The notes below the pieces were generated by a model. That model searched no databases. It worked only from the letters and a program-made list of their open reading frames with translations, and was not told the DNA's origin. From positions 369,524-433,523 of the forward strand of contig DLHT01000006.1 in the NCBI GenBank assembly GCA_002483365.1: DNA of 64,000 nt, read 5' to 3'. Positions within the stretch are counted from its first letter, which is position 1. Each line of letters begins with the position of its first letter. The position numbers and the translations under genes are program-made. The DNA comes from Cellvibrio sp. UBA7661 (lineage in GTDB: Bacteria; Pseudomonadota; Gammaproteobacteria; Pseudomonadales; Cellvibrionaceae). Below, piece after piece: positions 1 to 9,055 of the stretch.

Positions 1-300
1 AGCAGATTGCAGGAGCAGTGCAGCATGCTTTTTATCCAGATTAAAATATTCGCTTCTTAGACTCGGACTAACAGGTGTTGATATACCAGCGGAAAAAAGC
101 GTTATCAGTTTTATACACGCTAATTTTTTTAGCTCGTAAGTATAAAATCCATCACGACAATTCTCAGGATCGGTGTGTCTTTGCAATGCAGTAATATCGA
201 TACAATCTGACCAAGCATTTTGCCAAGCATCAACCCATTCATGACTGGCAAACATACCTGGGTAATTAGTCTCGGGGAAAAAATCAGGCATGCCAGTCAT
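1..300 (-). CDS. Partial protein, possible GNAT/BioF2-type acetyltransferase (N-terminus)
   Basis: An open minus-strand frame runs from an ATG at 300 to the left edge without a stop, giving the first 100 residues of a longer protein. The translation begins MTGMPDFFPE and contains SHEWVDAWQNAW near residue 25. That stretch resembles the N-terminal 'S-x-EW-xx-W' segment of BioF2/FemAB-like GNAT acyltransferases, which often occur in XrtA-type exopolysaccharide loci. The frame is closed upstream by TAA and TAG codons near 331-340. A terminator (314-352) separates it from the preceding operon, so it probably has its own promoter or depends on read-through. Family assignment is tentative because the catalytic half lies outside the window. 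A second possible start is the ATG at 291. Confidence 0.5.
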   Translation of the reverse strand, partial: MTGMPDFFPETNYPGMFASHEWVDAWQNAWSDCIDITALQRHTDPENCRDGFYTYELKKLACIKLITLFSAGISTPVSPSLRSEYFNLDKKHAALLLQSA

Positions 301-313
301 TTCGCTAGAATCA

Positions 314-352
314 AAAAAGAAATCGCGAGACTACTCTTATAGGCTCGCGATT
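314..352 (-). terminator. Rho-independent terminator of the exopolysaccharide export operon
   Basis: A 9-bp perfect inverted repeat (AATCGCGAG at 321-329 with CTCGCGATT at 344-352) is followed on the minus strand by a T-rich run, TTTCTTTTTT. It lies about 10 bp beyond the stop codon of the TPR lipoprotein gene, so it should end the minus-strand transcript that starts near 8843. Confidence 0.75.
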
Positions 353-361
353 ATGTTATTG

Positions 362-2989
362 CTATTGCCGACTTTTGGCTTCTTTTAGATGATCTACTAT
401 TTCTTTGTTGTCGGGTTCAAGCTGTGCTGCTTTAGATAGTATCTCAATGCCTTTTGCCAGCTCGCCTTTCTCTACCAAAATCCATCCATAGGTATCAGCA
501 ATGGGGGCGCTGTTAGGCGCCATATCATAGGCCTTTTTAGCGTATTCCAATGCGCGAGGATCTTTGCGCTCATAATACAGCCATGCAAGATTATTTAATG
601 CAGCAGGCATATTAGGGTTTAGTGCAACTGATTTTTCATACCAGGTCAGGGCATCATCCATATTATTTTTGCCCTGAGCTGTAACAGCCATCATTAAAGA
701 AGCCGCTTTACTCTCGGGAATTTTTTCAATCCAGGATGAAAGAAATTCCTCCGTCTTGGATTTGTCGCCCGCTTTTTGATAATAAGCAAAAATTTGCTCG
801 GCGACAGATTCCATTGGTTTGGCAGACCAAGAATCAAGATAGAGTTGTATCCCTTCTTCTTTCTTATCTTCAGCAAAACGAATCAAACCCTGCAAAAATA
901 AACGCTCACCTTCGTTCTCTGGAACTTTGATAAATTGATCAAGCAGTTTTTGCGCCTCAGGGATATTCTGAGCCGCAATTTCTGTTTCGATAAGATTACC
1001 TAAGAAGCTAGCATTTTCCGGTTGCAGCTTTACGGCTTTCATCAAGCGTTCACGAGCCTCAGGTAATTTATTTTGACTCCTAAATTGAACGCCTTGCACT
1101 CGATAAAGATTTGCAGTCAGCTGTTTTACATTCGCATTTTGATTACTGCGCTCCAATGCAAGCTCGGCATGCTTTATTGCCTTGCCTAGCTCTTGCGTTG
1201 AAGCATAAAGCTGCGCAAGTACAATTGAAGGCTCCCAACGCAAAGTCTTTTCTTCCAGTCCATTCAAAAAGGTTAGCGCGTCCGAGTCGCGATTAAGCTT
1301 ACGCATCTGCGTTAACCAACGCGAGTAACCAACAACCATGCCAGGGTCTTCTTGTAATGCAAATTGCCAAGCAGTAATCGATTTTTGCGTTTGATCTTGT
1401 GCCTCATACAACTGAGCCAGACCTGCGTAAGCAAGATTTTTTTCCCTGCTATCTCTGACAGCTATCGCTTTTTCAAATTGTTGCTCGGCGGCTTTATAGT
1501 TCTTTTGTTGAAATTGGTACCAACCATCAAAAAAGTATCCGCGTGAACTATCGGGGCTTTTATCTTTGTATCGTTTAATTTCTTCTTCAAGTTTTTCTGC
1601 CTGCTCATTACTTAACAGGGCTTTGAAGTAAGACTGTTGAATATAAAAATCGTCCGGCTGTTCTTGATAGGCTTTTTGTAATTGCGCTACTGCCTGCTCC
1701 TGCTGCCCCAGGGCCATGTGACGATTTGCAAGCGCGATACGAATACGTTGCTGTCTTGGGTCAAGCGCAAGGCTTTTTTCCAATACGGTTACACCTTCTG
1801 AACTCTTTGGATCTTTATCAAGCAAAGCCAACCCATAGGTTGCAAGTACAATCGGATTATTAGGCTGACTATCCGCAGATTTTTTTAATAATGCAACGGC
1901 ATCATCGATTTGGTTATTACGAAACTTAACCAGTGCAGCAGCTTGAAGCACCGAGGGAGTTACTGTTTCAGGATCAATAAATTCATCAAATAAATCTTCT
2001 GCTTTACGATTGGATCCTTGCTGATATTCAATTAACCCTAATAGGGTGCCTGTATTTTTATCATTAGGAAACTGCTCTCTCAGTTCCCGCAGGATGACTT
2101 CAGCTTCTGCATATTTACCTTGTTGATACAGCTCCATCGCATCATTAAATCGCTGCTGAGCAGCACTACCTTCAGGATTGGATTCAGCAAGAAGCTTTTG
2201 GTAAGTGTAAGCCTCGCTAGTGCGCCCCAACTGAATTAATACATCAGTCAACAAACTTATTATTTGACTTCTTTTGGTATTCATTATGTCTGTTTTCTTG
2301 AGCAGCCCCAGGGCTTGCGTAAGATTGCGCTCAGCTGCCTCAAGGTCTTTAAGATAAACACTGACATTTGCCATTGTGAAAAGCGCATCTACTCCCTGTG
2401 GATCAGCCTCCAAGACTTCCACTAATATTGTTTTTGCATTTTCAATTTCACCTTTTGAAATAAGGTAACTGGCAGTAATGAACTTTGCATCAGCATCTTT
2501 CCCGCCCAAAGCAACAAACTCCTTCAACGCAAGCTCATAGCCCTCTTTATTGCCAAGATAAATATTGGACATTGCACTTAACCAAGCTTGGCGCTGTTTA
2601 TCTTCAGGGTGAGAAGCCTCTGCAGGATAAGAAGTGATGGTATTAATTGCAGTGAGATATTTTCTATTAAGAAAATGTGCGTTCGCCAACTCTGTTGACA
2701 CCTCTGGCAGCTTATCAACTATTGGCAATAGCATTGATTGTGTCGCACTACTAGCGCCGATTTCGTTATAAATGCGCGCAAGACTGATATATCCCTCAGG
2801 TGAATCAGGCATCAATTGAATAGCATTTTTTGCCTCAATAATCGCAGCTCTATATTGTCCTTGCTCTTGATATACTTTTGCAGAGCTAACGTGCCGCTTT
2901 GAATCTTCAAGATTTTTTTCTTGTTTATCGCTACACGCAGCAAAAGATATACAGAGCGAGATAACTATTATTTTCGAAATACTGTTCAT
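362..2989 (-). CDS. prsT: PrsT-like TPR-repeat lipoprotein (XrtA/PEP-CTERM exopolysaccharide system)
   Basis: About 875 residues. The chosen ATG at 2989 is preceded by AGGTGA at a good distance and gives a compact lipoprotein signal peptide ending in FAAC-S, so the Cys near residue 19 should be lipidated. Nearly all the rest is tandem tetratricopeptide repeats, visible as recurrent A-xx-Y-x-Q-G-x-Y-xx-A and ALA-x-LY-xxxxD-xxxA patterns up to the C-terminus. Length, lipobox and TPR content match the PrsT family that accompanies XrtA-type polysaccharide loci. TPR lipoproteins at this position are thought to scaffold periplasmic or outer-membrane assembly or export of the polymer. It is the last gene of the operon, 63 bp after the outer-membrane barrel gene, and is followed by a terminator. 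An in-frame start 12 codons upstream lacks a comparable ribosome-binding site. Confidence 0.8.
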   Translation of the reverse strand: MNSISKIIVISLCISFAACSDKQEKNLEDSKRHVSSAKVYQEQGQYRAAIIEAKNAIQLMPDSPEGYISLARIYNEIGASSATQSMLLPIVDKLPEVSTELANAHFLNRKYLTAINTITSYPAEASHPEDKQRQAWLSAMSNIYLGNKEGYELALKEFVALGGKDADAKFITASYLISKGEIENAKTILVEVLEADPQGVDALFTMANVSVYLKDLEAAERNLTQALGLLKKTDIMNTKRSQIISLLTDVLIQLGRTSEAYTYQKLLAESNPEGSAAQQRFNDAMELYQQGKYAEAEVILRELREQFPNDKNTGTLLGLIEYQQGSNRKAEDLFDEFIDPETVTPSVLQAAALVKFRNNQIDDAVALLKKSADSQPNNPIVLATYGLALLDKDPKSSEGVTVLEKSLALDPRQQRIRIALANRHMALGQQEQAVAQLQKAYQEQPDDFYIQQSYFKALLSNEQAEKLEEEIKRYKDKSPDSSRGYFFDGWYQFQQKNYKAAEQQFEKAIAVRDSREKNLAYAGLAQLYEAQDQTQKSITAWQFALQEDPGMVVGYSRWLTQMRKLNRDSDALTFLNGLEEKTLRWEPSIVLAQLYASTQELGKAIKHAELALERSNQNANVKQLTANLYRVQGVQFRSQNKLPEARERLMKAVKLQPENASFLGNLIETEIAAQNIPEAQKLLDQFIKVPENEGERLFLQGLIRFAEDKKEEGIQLYLDSWSAKPMESVAEQIFAYYQKAGDKSKTEEFLSSWIEKIPESKAASLMMAVTAQGKNNMDDALTWYEKSVALNPNMPAALNNLAWLYYERKDPRALEYAKKAYDMAPNSAPIADTYGWILVEKGELAKGIEILSKAAQLEPDNKEIVDHLKEAKSRQ

Positions 2990-3052
2990 TGTCTTCACCT
3001 GTCTGTCGGTATTATTCCTATCCACACTCTTTTTTAAATTATCAACCCAATC

Positions 3053-4357
3053 TTAAAAGTTATATCCTAAGCCGATACTGTAAATATTTTCTGTGTAAGT
3101 TCCGTATGCATTTTCGCTTTCCTCTTTTGATTTTCTTTCTTCTTTTCTCGCGCCCAAACGCGCATTAAGCCCATTATCAAAGGAATACATATATTCCACC
3201 GAAACAGTATTAAGCTCATGATCACGGATAGCGGATTGACTGTCGAAGTCGACATCAGACTTAACAACGCTTAATGATAGATTTGAAGCAGAGGAAAATG
3301 TGTACGTGAAGCGTCCTCGGGCATAAACACTCACTGATGTTTCATCTTTTTCAAGATAGTCATCTTCAACACCCGAAAGCCCAATGGAGAATTGACAACG
3401 CGTACAGATAATTTGTGTTTGCCAGTTCAAACTTGCACTGGATCGATCTATTTTATTCACTGCCTGGGTTAAACCGTCACTACTTGGCACACCAGAAACG
3501 CCTTCCAGATTACCATTGCCAAGGGACGTGTCGGTTAACACTCGGCTTGCACTCAAATCGAACTGATTGAAACCGCCAAGGTAACTGATAGACAACAAAT
3601 ATGAAGGAGCTCCTTCTTTATCTCCTTCTTCTGGTTTGCTCTGGTTATATCCCAGCTCCAAACCGTATTTTAATTTGCGCAACTCAACACCATAAGCAAG
3701 CATTGCGCTTGAAAACGCATAATCTGCGGCAGGAAAATGTTCAAAACTGATTTTTTGCTGTCTGGCATTTAGACGCAAAAGACTAACTGCTGACAAAGGA
3801 TGCAGCCAACCAAATGCGGCGCCATCTCGCTGAGAATCTTGCAACTCATTATCGGGAAAGCTTACCTGCATGAATTCGCCGGAGAGAAAAAGCCTATCTG
3901 CTGCAAAAACTCTGGCTCTTATTTCCGGCAGCACAGATATAACCTCTCGCTCCTGTTCATTTTGGGCAAGAGCAACTGCATCGGGTGTTATCAACAAAAT
4001 TCTACGGGAATGATTAAGCTCCAATGCTAATGGATCTTCTTCCTTGCCAAAAATAACACTGGAATTACCTTCCGCATAACGGTCATCAGGTTGCGATTGC
4101 TCAGCATATTGCCGCGAAACCCATTCATATTTTGCCTCTGCATCAACCAGCCAATTAGCGTAGTCAGCGGAAATTCCCACCTTATAAAAATCCTGACGCT
4201 CTTCTATGGGGTTTTCCCGGGTTTTTAACGTGTTATCTGAAAACAGGCTTGTCGCTGAGAGCGAACCTTTGATGTCATTCGCTTGTGCAGTAGCACAACA
4301 TAAAGAAAGGATTGCCAGTGGATAGCTGCTTTTAATGTGTATTTTTTTGCTACGCAT
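3053..4357 (-). CDS. Outer-membrane beta-barrel protein, XrtA/PEP-CTERM-system associated
   Basis: About 434 residues. The ATG at 4357 is preceded by AGGCGGG; a GTG four codons upstream is less likely. The N-terminus is a signal peptide (charged MRSKKIHIKSS, hydrophobic LAILSLCCAT, cleavage near AQA-ND). The rest has alternating polar/hydrophobic strands rich in aromatic residues and ends in SIGLGYNF, a terminal Phe typical of outer-membrane barrels. Size and operon position match the EpsL-like barrel of XrtA-type exopolysaccharide loci (the family described as TIGR03016). The likely role is the outer-membrane exit or an assembly factor for the polymer. It starts 15 bp after the BY-kinase-like gene. 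Barrel architecture is well supported; the precise role is inference. Confidence 0.72.
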   Translation of the reverse strand: MRSKKIHIKSSYPLAILSLCCATAQANDIKGSLSATSLFSDNTLKTRENPIEERQDFYKVGISADYANWLVDAEAKYEWVSRQYAEQSQPDDRYAEGNSSVIFGKEEDPLALELNHSRRILLITPDAVALAQNEQEREVISVLPEIRARVFAADRLFLSGEFMQVSFPDNELQDSQRDGAAFGWLHPLSAVSLLRLNARQQKISFEHFPAADYAFSSAMLAYGVELRKLKYGLELGYNQSKPEEGDKEGAPSYLLSISYLGGFNQFDLSASRVLTDTSLGNGNLEGVSGVPSSDGLTQAVNKIDRSSASLNWQTQIICTRCQFSIGLSGVEDDYLEKDETSVSVYARGRFTYTFSSASNLSLSVVKSDVDFDSQSAIRDHELNTVSVEYMYSFDNGLNARLGARKEERKSKEESENAYGTYTENIYSIGLGYNF

Positions 4358-4372
4358 GACCCGCCTCACTCA

Positions 4373-5158
4373 TCAATGATTGAAAACAAGACCAGCAAAT
4401 TTTTCTTTGCCCACCGCATCTACTGCTGACAAGACTTCATCGGCAACCACTTTCCCAAACGGCACAACCAATAAGGCATGATCGCAATACTTCGCCAAAA
4501 TCCTTGCTTCAGTTGATTGCTGGATTGAAGGAGCATCAAGCACAATGAATCTATCGGGATAGCGCGATTTTATTTCTGCAACCAAAACTTCCATTCGTTT
4601 TGAGTTAAAGAATTCAGCTGCTGATTCACTTGCTCCGCCAGAAGGGATCACACGCAAACGCTCAACACCACTAGGGTAAATAATATTTTTCAAAGGAACT
4701 GTGTAATCTGTTAAATAGCTCGACAACCCTGCAGTTATATCGCACGTGACGTACTTATCGACATCAGAATTATAAGGATTGCAATCAACGAATAAAGCGG
4801 TCTTATGTTGATCCAGTGCGAATGTAGCAGCCAGATTAAAGCTAAAATAACTAGAGGGCACCCCCATCGCAACAGATGAAACCAACACCACCATGTTATC
4901 CGAATGATGCCGACTCAATAACTTAATACGTACTTCACGAAATGCATTCAGAACATCTCGCTGGCGCATACCAGTAAACACGATCTTTTTTTCATAGAGC
5001 TCATCCTGAGTCCATAATTGTGGCATTTCCATATTTTTAATTTTTTCGCGTTTGCGATGTTCCATTACTGCACTTTTTACCAAGTGGTCGCTTGCCTCAA
5101 CAAGCGCATCAACATCATCCATCAGTTGAGTTAAATTTTTTTCTTTTCGCGTGTCCAT
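4373..5158 (-). CDS. BY-kinase-like (CpsD/EpsE) ATPase with degenerate Walker A
   Basis: 261 residues, ATG preceded by AGGATGG. The fold follows the CpsD/CapB/Wzc cytoplasmic kinase family: a coiled N-terminal extension (1-65), a 'LNAFREVRIKLLS' segment (69-82), a P-loop region (94-110), a Walker A'-like ALFVDCNP (121-128) and a Walker B-like FIVLDAPS (204-211). The P-loop is unusual: where the family has PGEGKS/T, this protein reads MGVPSS (98-103). The nucleotide-binding lysine and the glycine pattern are therefore lost. There is also no C-terminal tyrosine cluster. It sits 25 bp after the chain-length determinant, where the XrtA-associated tyrosine autokinase normally lies. It is probably a pseudokinase that regulates polymerisation by binding the Wzz-like partner. 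Family membership is firm; loss of catalysis is inferred from the motif. Confidence 0.8.
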   Translation of the reverse strand: MDTRKEKNLTQLMDDVDALVEASDHLVKSAVMEHRKREKIKNMEMPQLWTQDELYEKKIVFTGMRQRDVLNAFREVRIKLLSRHHSDNMVVLVSSVAMGVPSSYFSFNLAATFALDQHKTALFVDCNPYNSDVDKYVTCDITAGLSSYLTDYTVPLKNIIYPSGVERLRVIPSGGASESAAEFFNSKRMEVLVAEIKSRYPDRFIVLDAPSIQQSTEARILAKYCDHALLVVPFGKVVADEVLSAVDAVGKEKFAGLVFNH

Positions 5159-5183
5159 TGTTCCATCCTGACAATCAATAGGT

Positions 5184-6704
5184 TCAACCTTTGGCGACTA
5201 GCCAATAGATGACAATTGCTAGATAACAAATCATTCCAACTGCCGCCACCGAGAATATCAATAGAACATCCTTTTTAAGCAGCCGCTCACCAATGGGTGA
5301 TTTGTAGTGAGGTACGACACCTATTACTTCTAGGTCAGGTGGTAATTGTTTTTGTAAGGCTCTTGCTGAACGCACATGAGGGTCAACGAGTATAAACAGA
5401 ATTAGTAAACCCAACGGTAGCAACAACCCAATAAAGGGGCCCACTAATGCAAAATGAATAAAATGTAACCCTGATGGCTTTAATGGAAAGGCCGCAGGCT
5501 CCTGAATTCGATAAGACACCCCCTGCCCTTCAATATCGAGCGTCATCGAAATACGAGCAGTTTCTTTACGCTGCAACATCTCTTCATAAACTTTTTTCGT
5601 AACATCATAATCACGAGTCAGATCCGAGAGCGTCGCCTGATTGGCAGCAATACGTTGCTGCCTGGCATATTCATCTTCTTGCAGCGAAAGTAATGACTGC
5701 ATTCTTCTTTTTTGAGACCGTAAACTTACATCAGCATCAGCAAGCTGTTTACGCAACTCTTCATAAAGAGGATTTTGTACCTTGTCGGTACTGCCATAAA
5801 CCTCTCCGCCCGATTGCTGTATTTTGTCAATCGCACTATCCAACTCGCTGATCTGGGCACGCATCGAAACCACATCTGGATAGTTTTCCTGATAACTCAG
5901 CAGCATCTGCTCCAATTGCGAGCTCAACGTTTGTCGGCGCTGCTTTAATTCATCTATCTGACCTTTGGTCTGCAAATACTGCCCTTCAGTATTCAATTGT
6001 TGCTCAATTGTGGCTATTCGCGATTGGGTTTCTTCTATAGTGATTTTTAAGCCTTCAATCTCTTGGCGCAACGATGCTATGCGCGCACTCACCGCATCTT
6101 CACTACCATCTGTGTTTTTGGATTTAAATTCTTTTAATTTTTCTTCTGCTGATTCAAGTTGCTTTTTGTAAGTTTGAACTTGTGCGTCGATAAAGTTATA
6201 CGCACCCACGCTTTCGTCGCGCTTGCGCTTTGCAGTATCCTCAATAAATACGTTTACAACCGCATTCAATATTTCAAAAGAACGATCAGGATTTGTTGTT
6301 GTATAGCTAAGTTGAACATAATTTTCATTACGCTCACGAGCAACTACCACTCCAGCTCGCAACTGGGCAACGATTGCATCTTGCTGCTCTTCGGTTGCAT
6401 TATTTTGCAATAGGCCAGCCTGCCTAGCAGTTTCCAGCATTATTCGGCGTGTATAAATCACTTCGCTGGCCTGCGCAGACCGATCAATTTTGGTTATTTC
6501 TGCGCGCCCTTTAAGCAAGGGCTCAATAATATTAGTAACATCCGCAAACAACACTACTTTAGTAGTGTAGTTCTTGGGCCATATGAGGCCGAGGAATAGA
6601 AATAGATAGGCCGCACCTAAAAATAACAGCGCACACCAAAACCGAAAGCGAATTAGTTCTGCGCGCAGTGCAGCCAATAAATCTCTTAGATATGCTTTAT
6701 CCAT
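5184..6704 (-). CDS. Polysaccharide chain-length determinant (Wzz/GumC-like, XrtA type)
   Basis: 506 residues. An inner-membrane co-polymerase that sets polymer length and couples synthesis to the export channel. Transmembrane helix 1 is at about 22-42 (FWCALLFLGAAYLFLF), followed by a Wzz domain that starts at WPKNYTTKVVLF. A long periplasmic coiled-coil region (about 170-370) is rich in Gln, Glu and Lys. Two further hydrophobic helices lie near 425-450 and 480-502. The Pro-rich motif before the C-terminal helix (PAAFPLKPSG) is characteristic of the family. Unlike Wzc it carries no kinase domain; that part is the separate downstream gene. The Wza-like gene precedes it by 41 bp. Confidence 0.88.
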   Translation of the reverse strand: MDKAYLRDLLAALRAELIRFRFWCALLFLGAAYLFLFLGLIWPKNYTTKVVLFADVTNIIEPLLKGRAEITKIDRSAQASEVIYTRRIMLETARQAGLLQNNATEEQQDAIVAQLRAGVVVARERNENYVQLSYTTTNPDRSFEILNAVVNVFIEDTAKRKRDESVGAYNFIDAQVQTYKKQLESAEEKLKEFKSKNTDGSEDAVSARIASLRQEIEGLKITIEETQSRIATIEQQLNTEGQYLQTKGQIDELKQRRQTLSSQLEQMLLSYQENYPDVVSMRAQISELDSAIDKIQQSGGEVYGSTDKVQNPLYEELRKQLADADVSLRSQKRRMQSLLSLQEDEYARQQRIAANQATLSDLTRDYDVTKKVYEEMLQRKETARISMTLDIEGQGVSYRIQEPAAFPLKPSGLHFIHFALVGPFIGLLLPLGLLILFILVDPHVRSARALQKQLPPDLEVIGVVPHYKSPIGERLLKKDVLLIFSVAAVGMICYLAIVIYWLVAKG

Positions 6705-6745
6705 GAACTATCTCAATTGGTGTTTCGGGAATTTAGCCTGCTTTG

Positions 6746-7363
6746 TTAAAAATTTCTTTCTGGCACAGTAACTATATCTGAAGGCTGCAATGCATAATTT
6801 GTTGCGACATCGCCTTCATTGATCAAGTCATCAAGCTTGATTGGATATACCTTTAATTCACCACCCACTTTGCGATAAAGCTTCGCTTTGTTTGCTGAAG
6901 CGAATTGATTCGTACCACCTGCTAATAACACCAAATCGAGGACAGTCATACCCTCCCGATAAGGAATAGATTGCGGATTGGCAACAGCACCGGTAATTCT
7001 GACCCGACGCTGAAAATCAGAACTACTAGGATTTGCAACAATTACTGTGACCTGTGGACTTCTGATGAATGTTGTAAGACTTTCTGTAATATTTTTTGAC
7101 AATTGTTCTGTCGTTAAATCGGCAGCCAAAACGTCACCAATCAACGGCATGGAAATTTTCCCATCAGGTCTAACCGGCACACTGAGAGATAATTCAGGAT
7201 TGCGCCACACGTTAATAGACAATGCATCGCCAACACCTATTTTGTATTCTGCTAACACCGCTGCATCTGCAGCAGCAGGTAATTGCACCGCTCTATTGCT
7301 GCTGCAGCCGACAAGAACGGAGAACAACAAAAACACTGAAATCACAAAATATTTGTTTCTCAT
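6746..7363 (-). CDS. Polysaccharide export lipoprotein (Wza-like, XrtA type)
   Basis: 205 residues, ATG preceded by GAGGGA eight bases upstream. The N-terminus is a lipoprotein signal with lipobox LVGC-S (Cys near residue 20). A Poly_export domain follows (YKIGVGDALSINVWRNPELS, then VRPDGKISMPLIGDV), then an SLBB-type domain (about 115-200: RITGAVANPQSIPY, MTVLDLVLLAGG). The short form fits the XrtA-type exopolysaccharide export protein rather than full-length Wza, because the C-terminal amphipathic helix is missing. It would be an outer-membrane lipoprotein helping to form the periplasmic export channel with the chain-length determinant encoded next. Confidence 0.88.
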   Translation of the reverse strand: MRNKYFVISVFLLFSVLVGCSSNRAVQLPAAADAAVLAEYKIGVGDALSINVWRNPELSLSVPVRPDGKISMPLIGDVLAADLTTEQLSKNITESLTTFIRSPQVTVIVANPSSSDFQRRVRITGAVANPQSIPYREGMTVLDLVLLAGGTNQFASANKAKLYRKVGGELKVYPIKLDDLINEGDVATNYALQPSDIVTVPERNF

Positions 7364-7430
7364 TTAGAACATCCCTCATTAATTGTGACAGCTAACTGAT
7401 ACATGTATCCGGTTATAAAAGCTACACGCC

Positions 7431-8843
7431 CTAGTGAACGCCCTTGCCTAACAAAATAATTTCTACTGTTTGAATCATGATGAGCATATCCATAAAAAAA
7501 CTATGATTCTTGGTGTAATAGAGATCATATTGCAGTTTATTTTTTGCATCCTCTACTGAAGCGCCATAGGGATATTTCAATTGGGCCCAACCCATTAGCC
7601 CAGGCTTTACTTTGTGGCGCATTTCATAAAAAGGAATTTGTTTTGCAAGCTCAGTAACAAACTCAGGCCTTTCGGGGCGAGGACCGATAAAACTCATGTG
7701 ACCGGCAAACACATTGTAAAGTTGAGGCAGCTCGTCCAAGCGCGTATTCCTGATAAATGCACCAACGCGTGTCACACGCGAGTCATTTTTCTTTGCCCAT
7801 ACCGCACCATTTTTTTCTGCGTCTTGCCTCATGCTGCGAAACTTATAAATGCGGAATGTACGTCCATTTAGACCGACACGTATTTGGTGATATAAGACTG
7901 CGCCCGGGCTCTCCAGTTTCACCGCTAATGCAGTAAGCAACATGAACGGCCAAAGCAACACTAAAAATACTGAAGCCAAAGCCAAATCGAATAATCTTTT
8001 TGCCAACATGCGCCGCTTTGAGTATTTAAAACCGTCGGAAAATAACATCCAACCTGGCTGCAATAGTGATATATCGATTTTACCCAACTCGCGCTCACAG
8101 AAACTCAAGGCATCACTGGATGGAATGCCTGCAAGCTTACAATCTAAAAATTGGCTTAATGGAAATGCGTCGCCATTTGTGCGGCGGCGCTCATCGGGGG
8201 AAATCACAATTTCGGAAATCTGGAACTGCTTGGCAAATAACAGCCAGTCAGATGGTTCATTGATGACCAAAGCAGCATCAACTTTAACAGGCTCGTCTGC
8301 ACTTGGGATACAGCCTACAATTTTTACACCCAGTACATTTACATCAGGCGCCAAATCGATGAGCAACTTATTGGCTTTTGTGCCCGCACCGTAAATCACA
8401 ACCCGCCGCTTCAACTGGTCGACATCAACAATTTTGACAAAAACCCAACGGGATACACACACCATTATGGTGGATAACAAGATGCTCCAGAAAATCAGAG
8501 ACTGATTGATAAAGGAGCCATCAAATAACAAATTAATCAGATACAGAGAAAGGCTGCCCAGCAGGAAAAAGCTCACCATTGTTCGCAAGACCATACTGGA
8601 AAAACCTTCGCGAACCAATGCAGTGTATACCCCCATAGATAGCGTACAGCAGCTCAACACCAAAGAGAGTGTGATAATTGGCAACCATGAGAAAGAAGAT
8701 GCAACAGGAAATTCGCCGGTATTAGCATAGAAACCAAAATATTGGATTCCCCAAGCAACGCCGGCAACGATAAGCGCATCCACCACGCCAAGGCAGAGAT
8801 ACGGGATATGGATATAGTGTTTATTCAGACGAATATAGGACAA
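7431..8843 (-). CDS. Priming undecaprenyl-phosphate sugar-1-phosphate transferase (XrtA type)
   Basis: About 470 residues with the TTG start at 8843, chosen because AAGGA lies exactly seven bases upstream and the family usually begins close to this point (SYIRLNKHYIHIP). The longer frame from 8969 would add 42 non-hydrophobic residues that look like leader sequence. Four to five N-terminal membrane helices precede a Rossmann-like CoA-binding region (VVIYGAGTKANKLL). A C-terminal bacterial sugar transferase domain follows (KRLFDLALASVFLVLLWPFM, then YKFRSMRQDAE, RNTRLDELPQLYNV and MSFIGPRPERPEF). It transfers a hexose-1-phosphate to the lipid carrier to begin repeat-unit synthesis. It is the first gene of the six-gene export operon. 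Confidence 0.87.
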   Translation of the reverse strand: MSYIRLNKHYIHIPYLCLGVVDALIVAGVAWGIQYFGFYANTGEFPVASSFSWLPIITLSLVLSCCTLSMGVYTALVREGFSSMVLRTMVSFFLLGSLSLYLINLLFDGSFINQSLIFWSILLSTIMVCVSRWVFVKIVDVDQLKRRVVIYGAGTKANKLLIDLAPDVNVLGVKIVGCIPSADEPVKVDAALVINEPSDWLLFAKQFQISEIVISPDERRRTNGDAFPLSQFLDCKLAGIPSSDALSFCERELGKIDISLLQPGWMLFSDGFKYSKRRMLAKRLFDLALASVFLVLLWPFMLLTALAVKLESPGAVLYHQIRVGLNGRTFRIYKFRSMRQDAEKNGAVWAKKNDSRVTRVGAFIRNTRLDELPQLYNVFAGHMSFIGPRPERPEFVTELAKQIPFYEMRHKVKPGLMGWAQLKYPYGASVEDAKNKLQYDLYYTKNHSFFMDMLIMIQTVEIILLGKGVH

Positions 8844-9055
8844 ACCCGATTCCTTCAAGTTAATATGACAGAAATGTTTACAGCGGCGGATTATATCAAG
8901 ATTTATGACAATATTTCGATTTATTCCCGCAGGAACTTTCCCCGCTACGTCAACATAGCTAATTCGCATTTCAACTGCCCACTATCATTTAAAATTGAAG
9001 CGAATATGCTATTTTAGTGACCCAATTGTGGATCCCGTCCCGCTAAGGAATAATC
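8844..9055. promoter_or_regulatory. Divergent intergenic region between the two exopolysaccharide operons
   Basis: This 212-bp AT-rich gap must hold promoters for both the leftward export operon and the rightward sugar-nucleotide operon. On the minus strand a perfect -10 hexamer TATAAT is at 8890-8895, 47 bp from the TTG start, but its -35 (about CGAAAT) is poor. For the plus strand I see no convincing -35/-10 pair. A good ribosome-binding site, TAAGGA, lies just before the ATG at 9056. No clear operator palindrome was seen. Confidence 0.35.
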
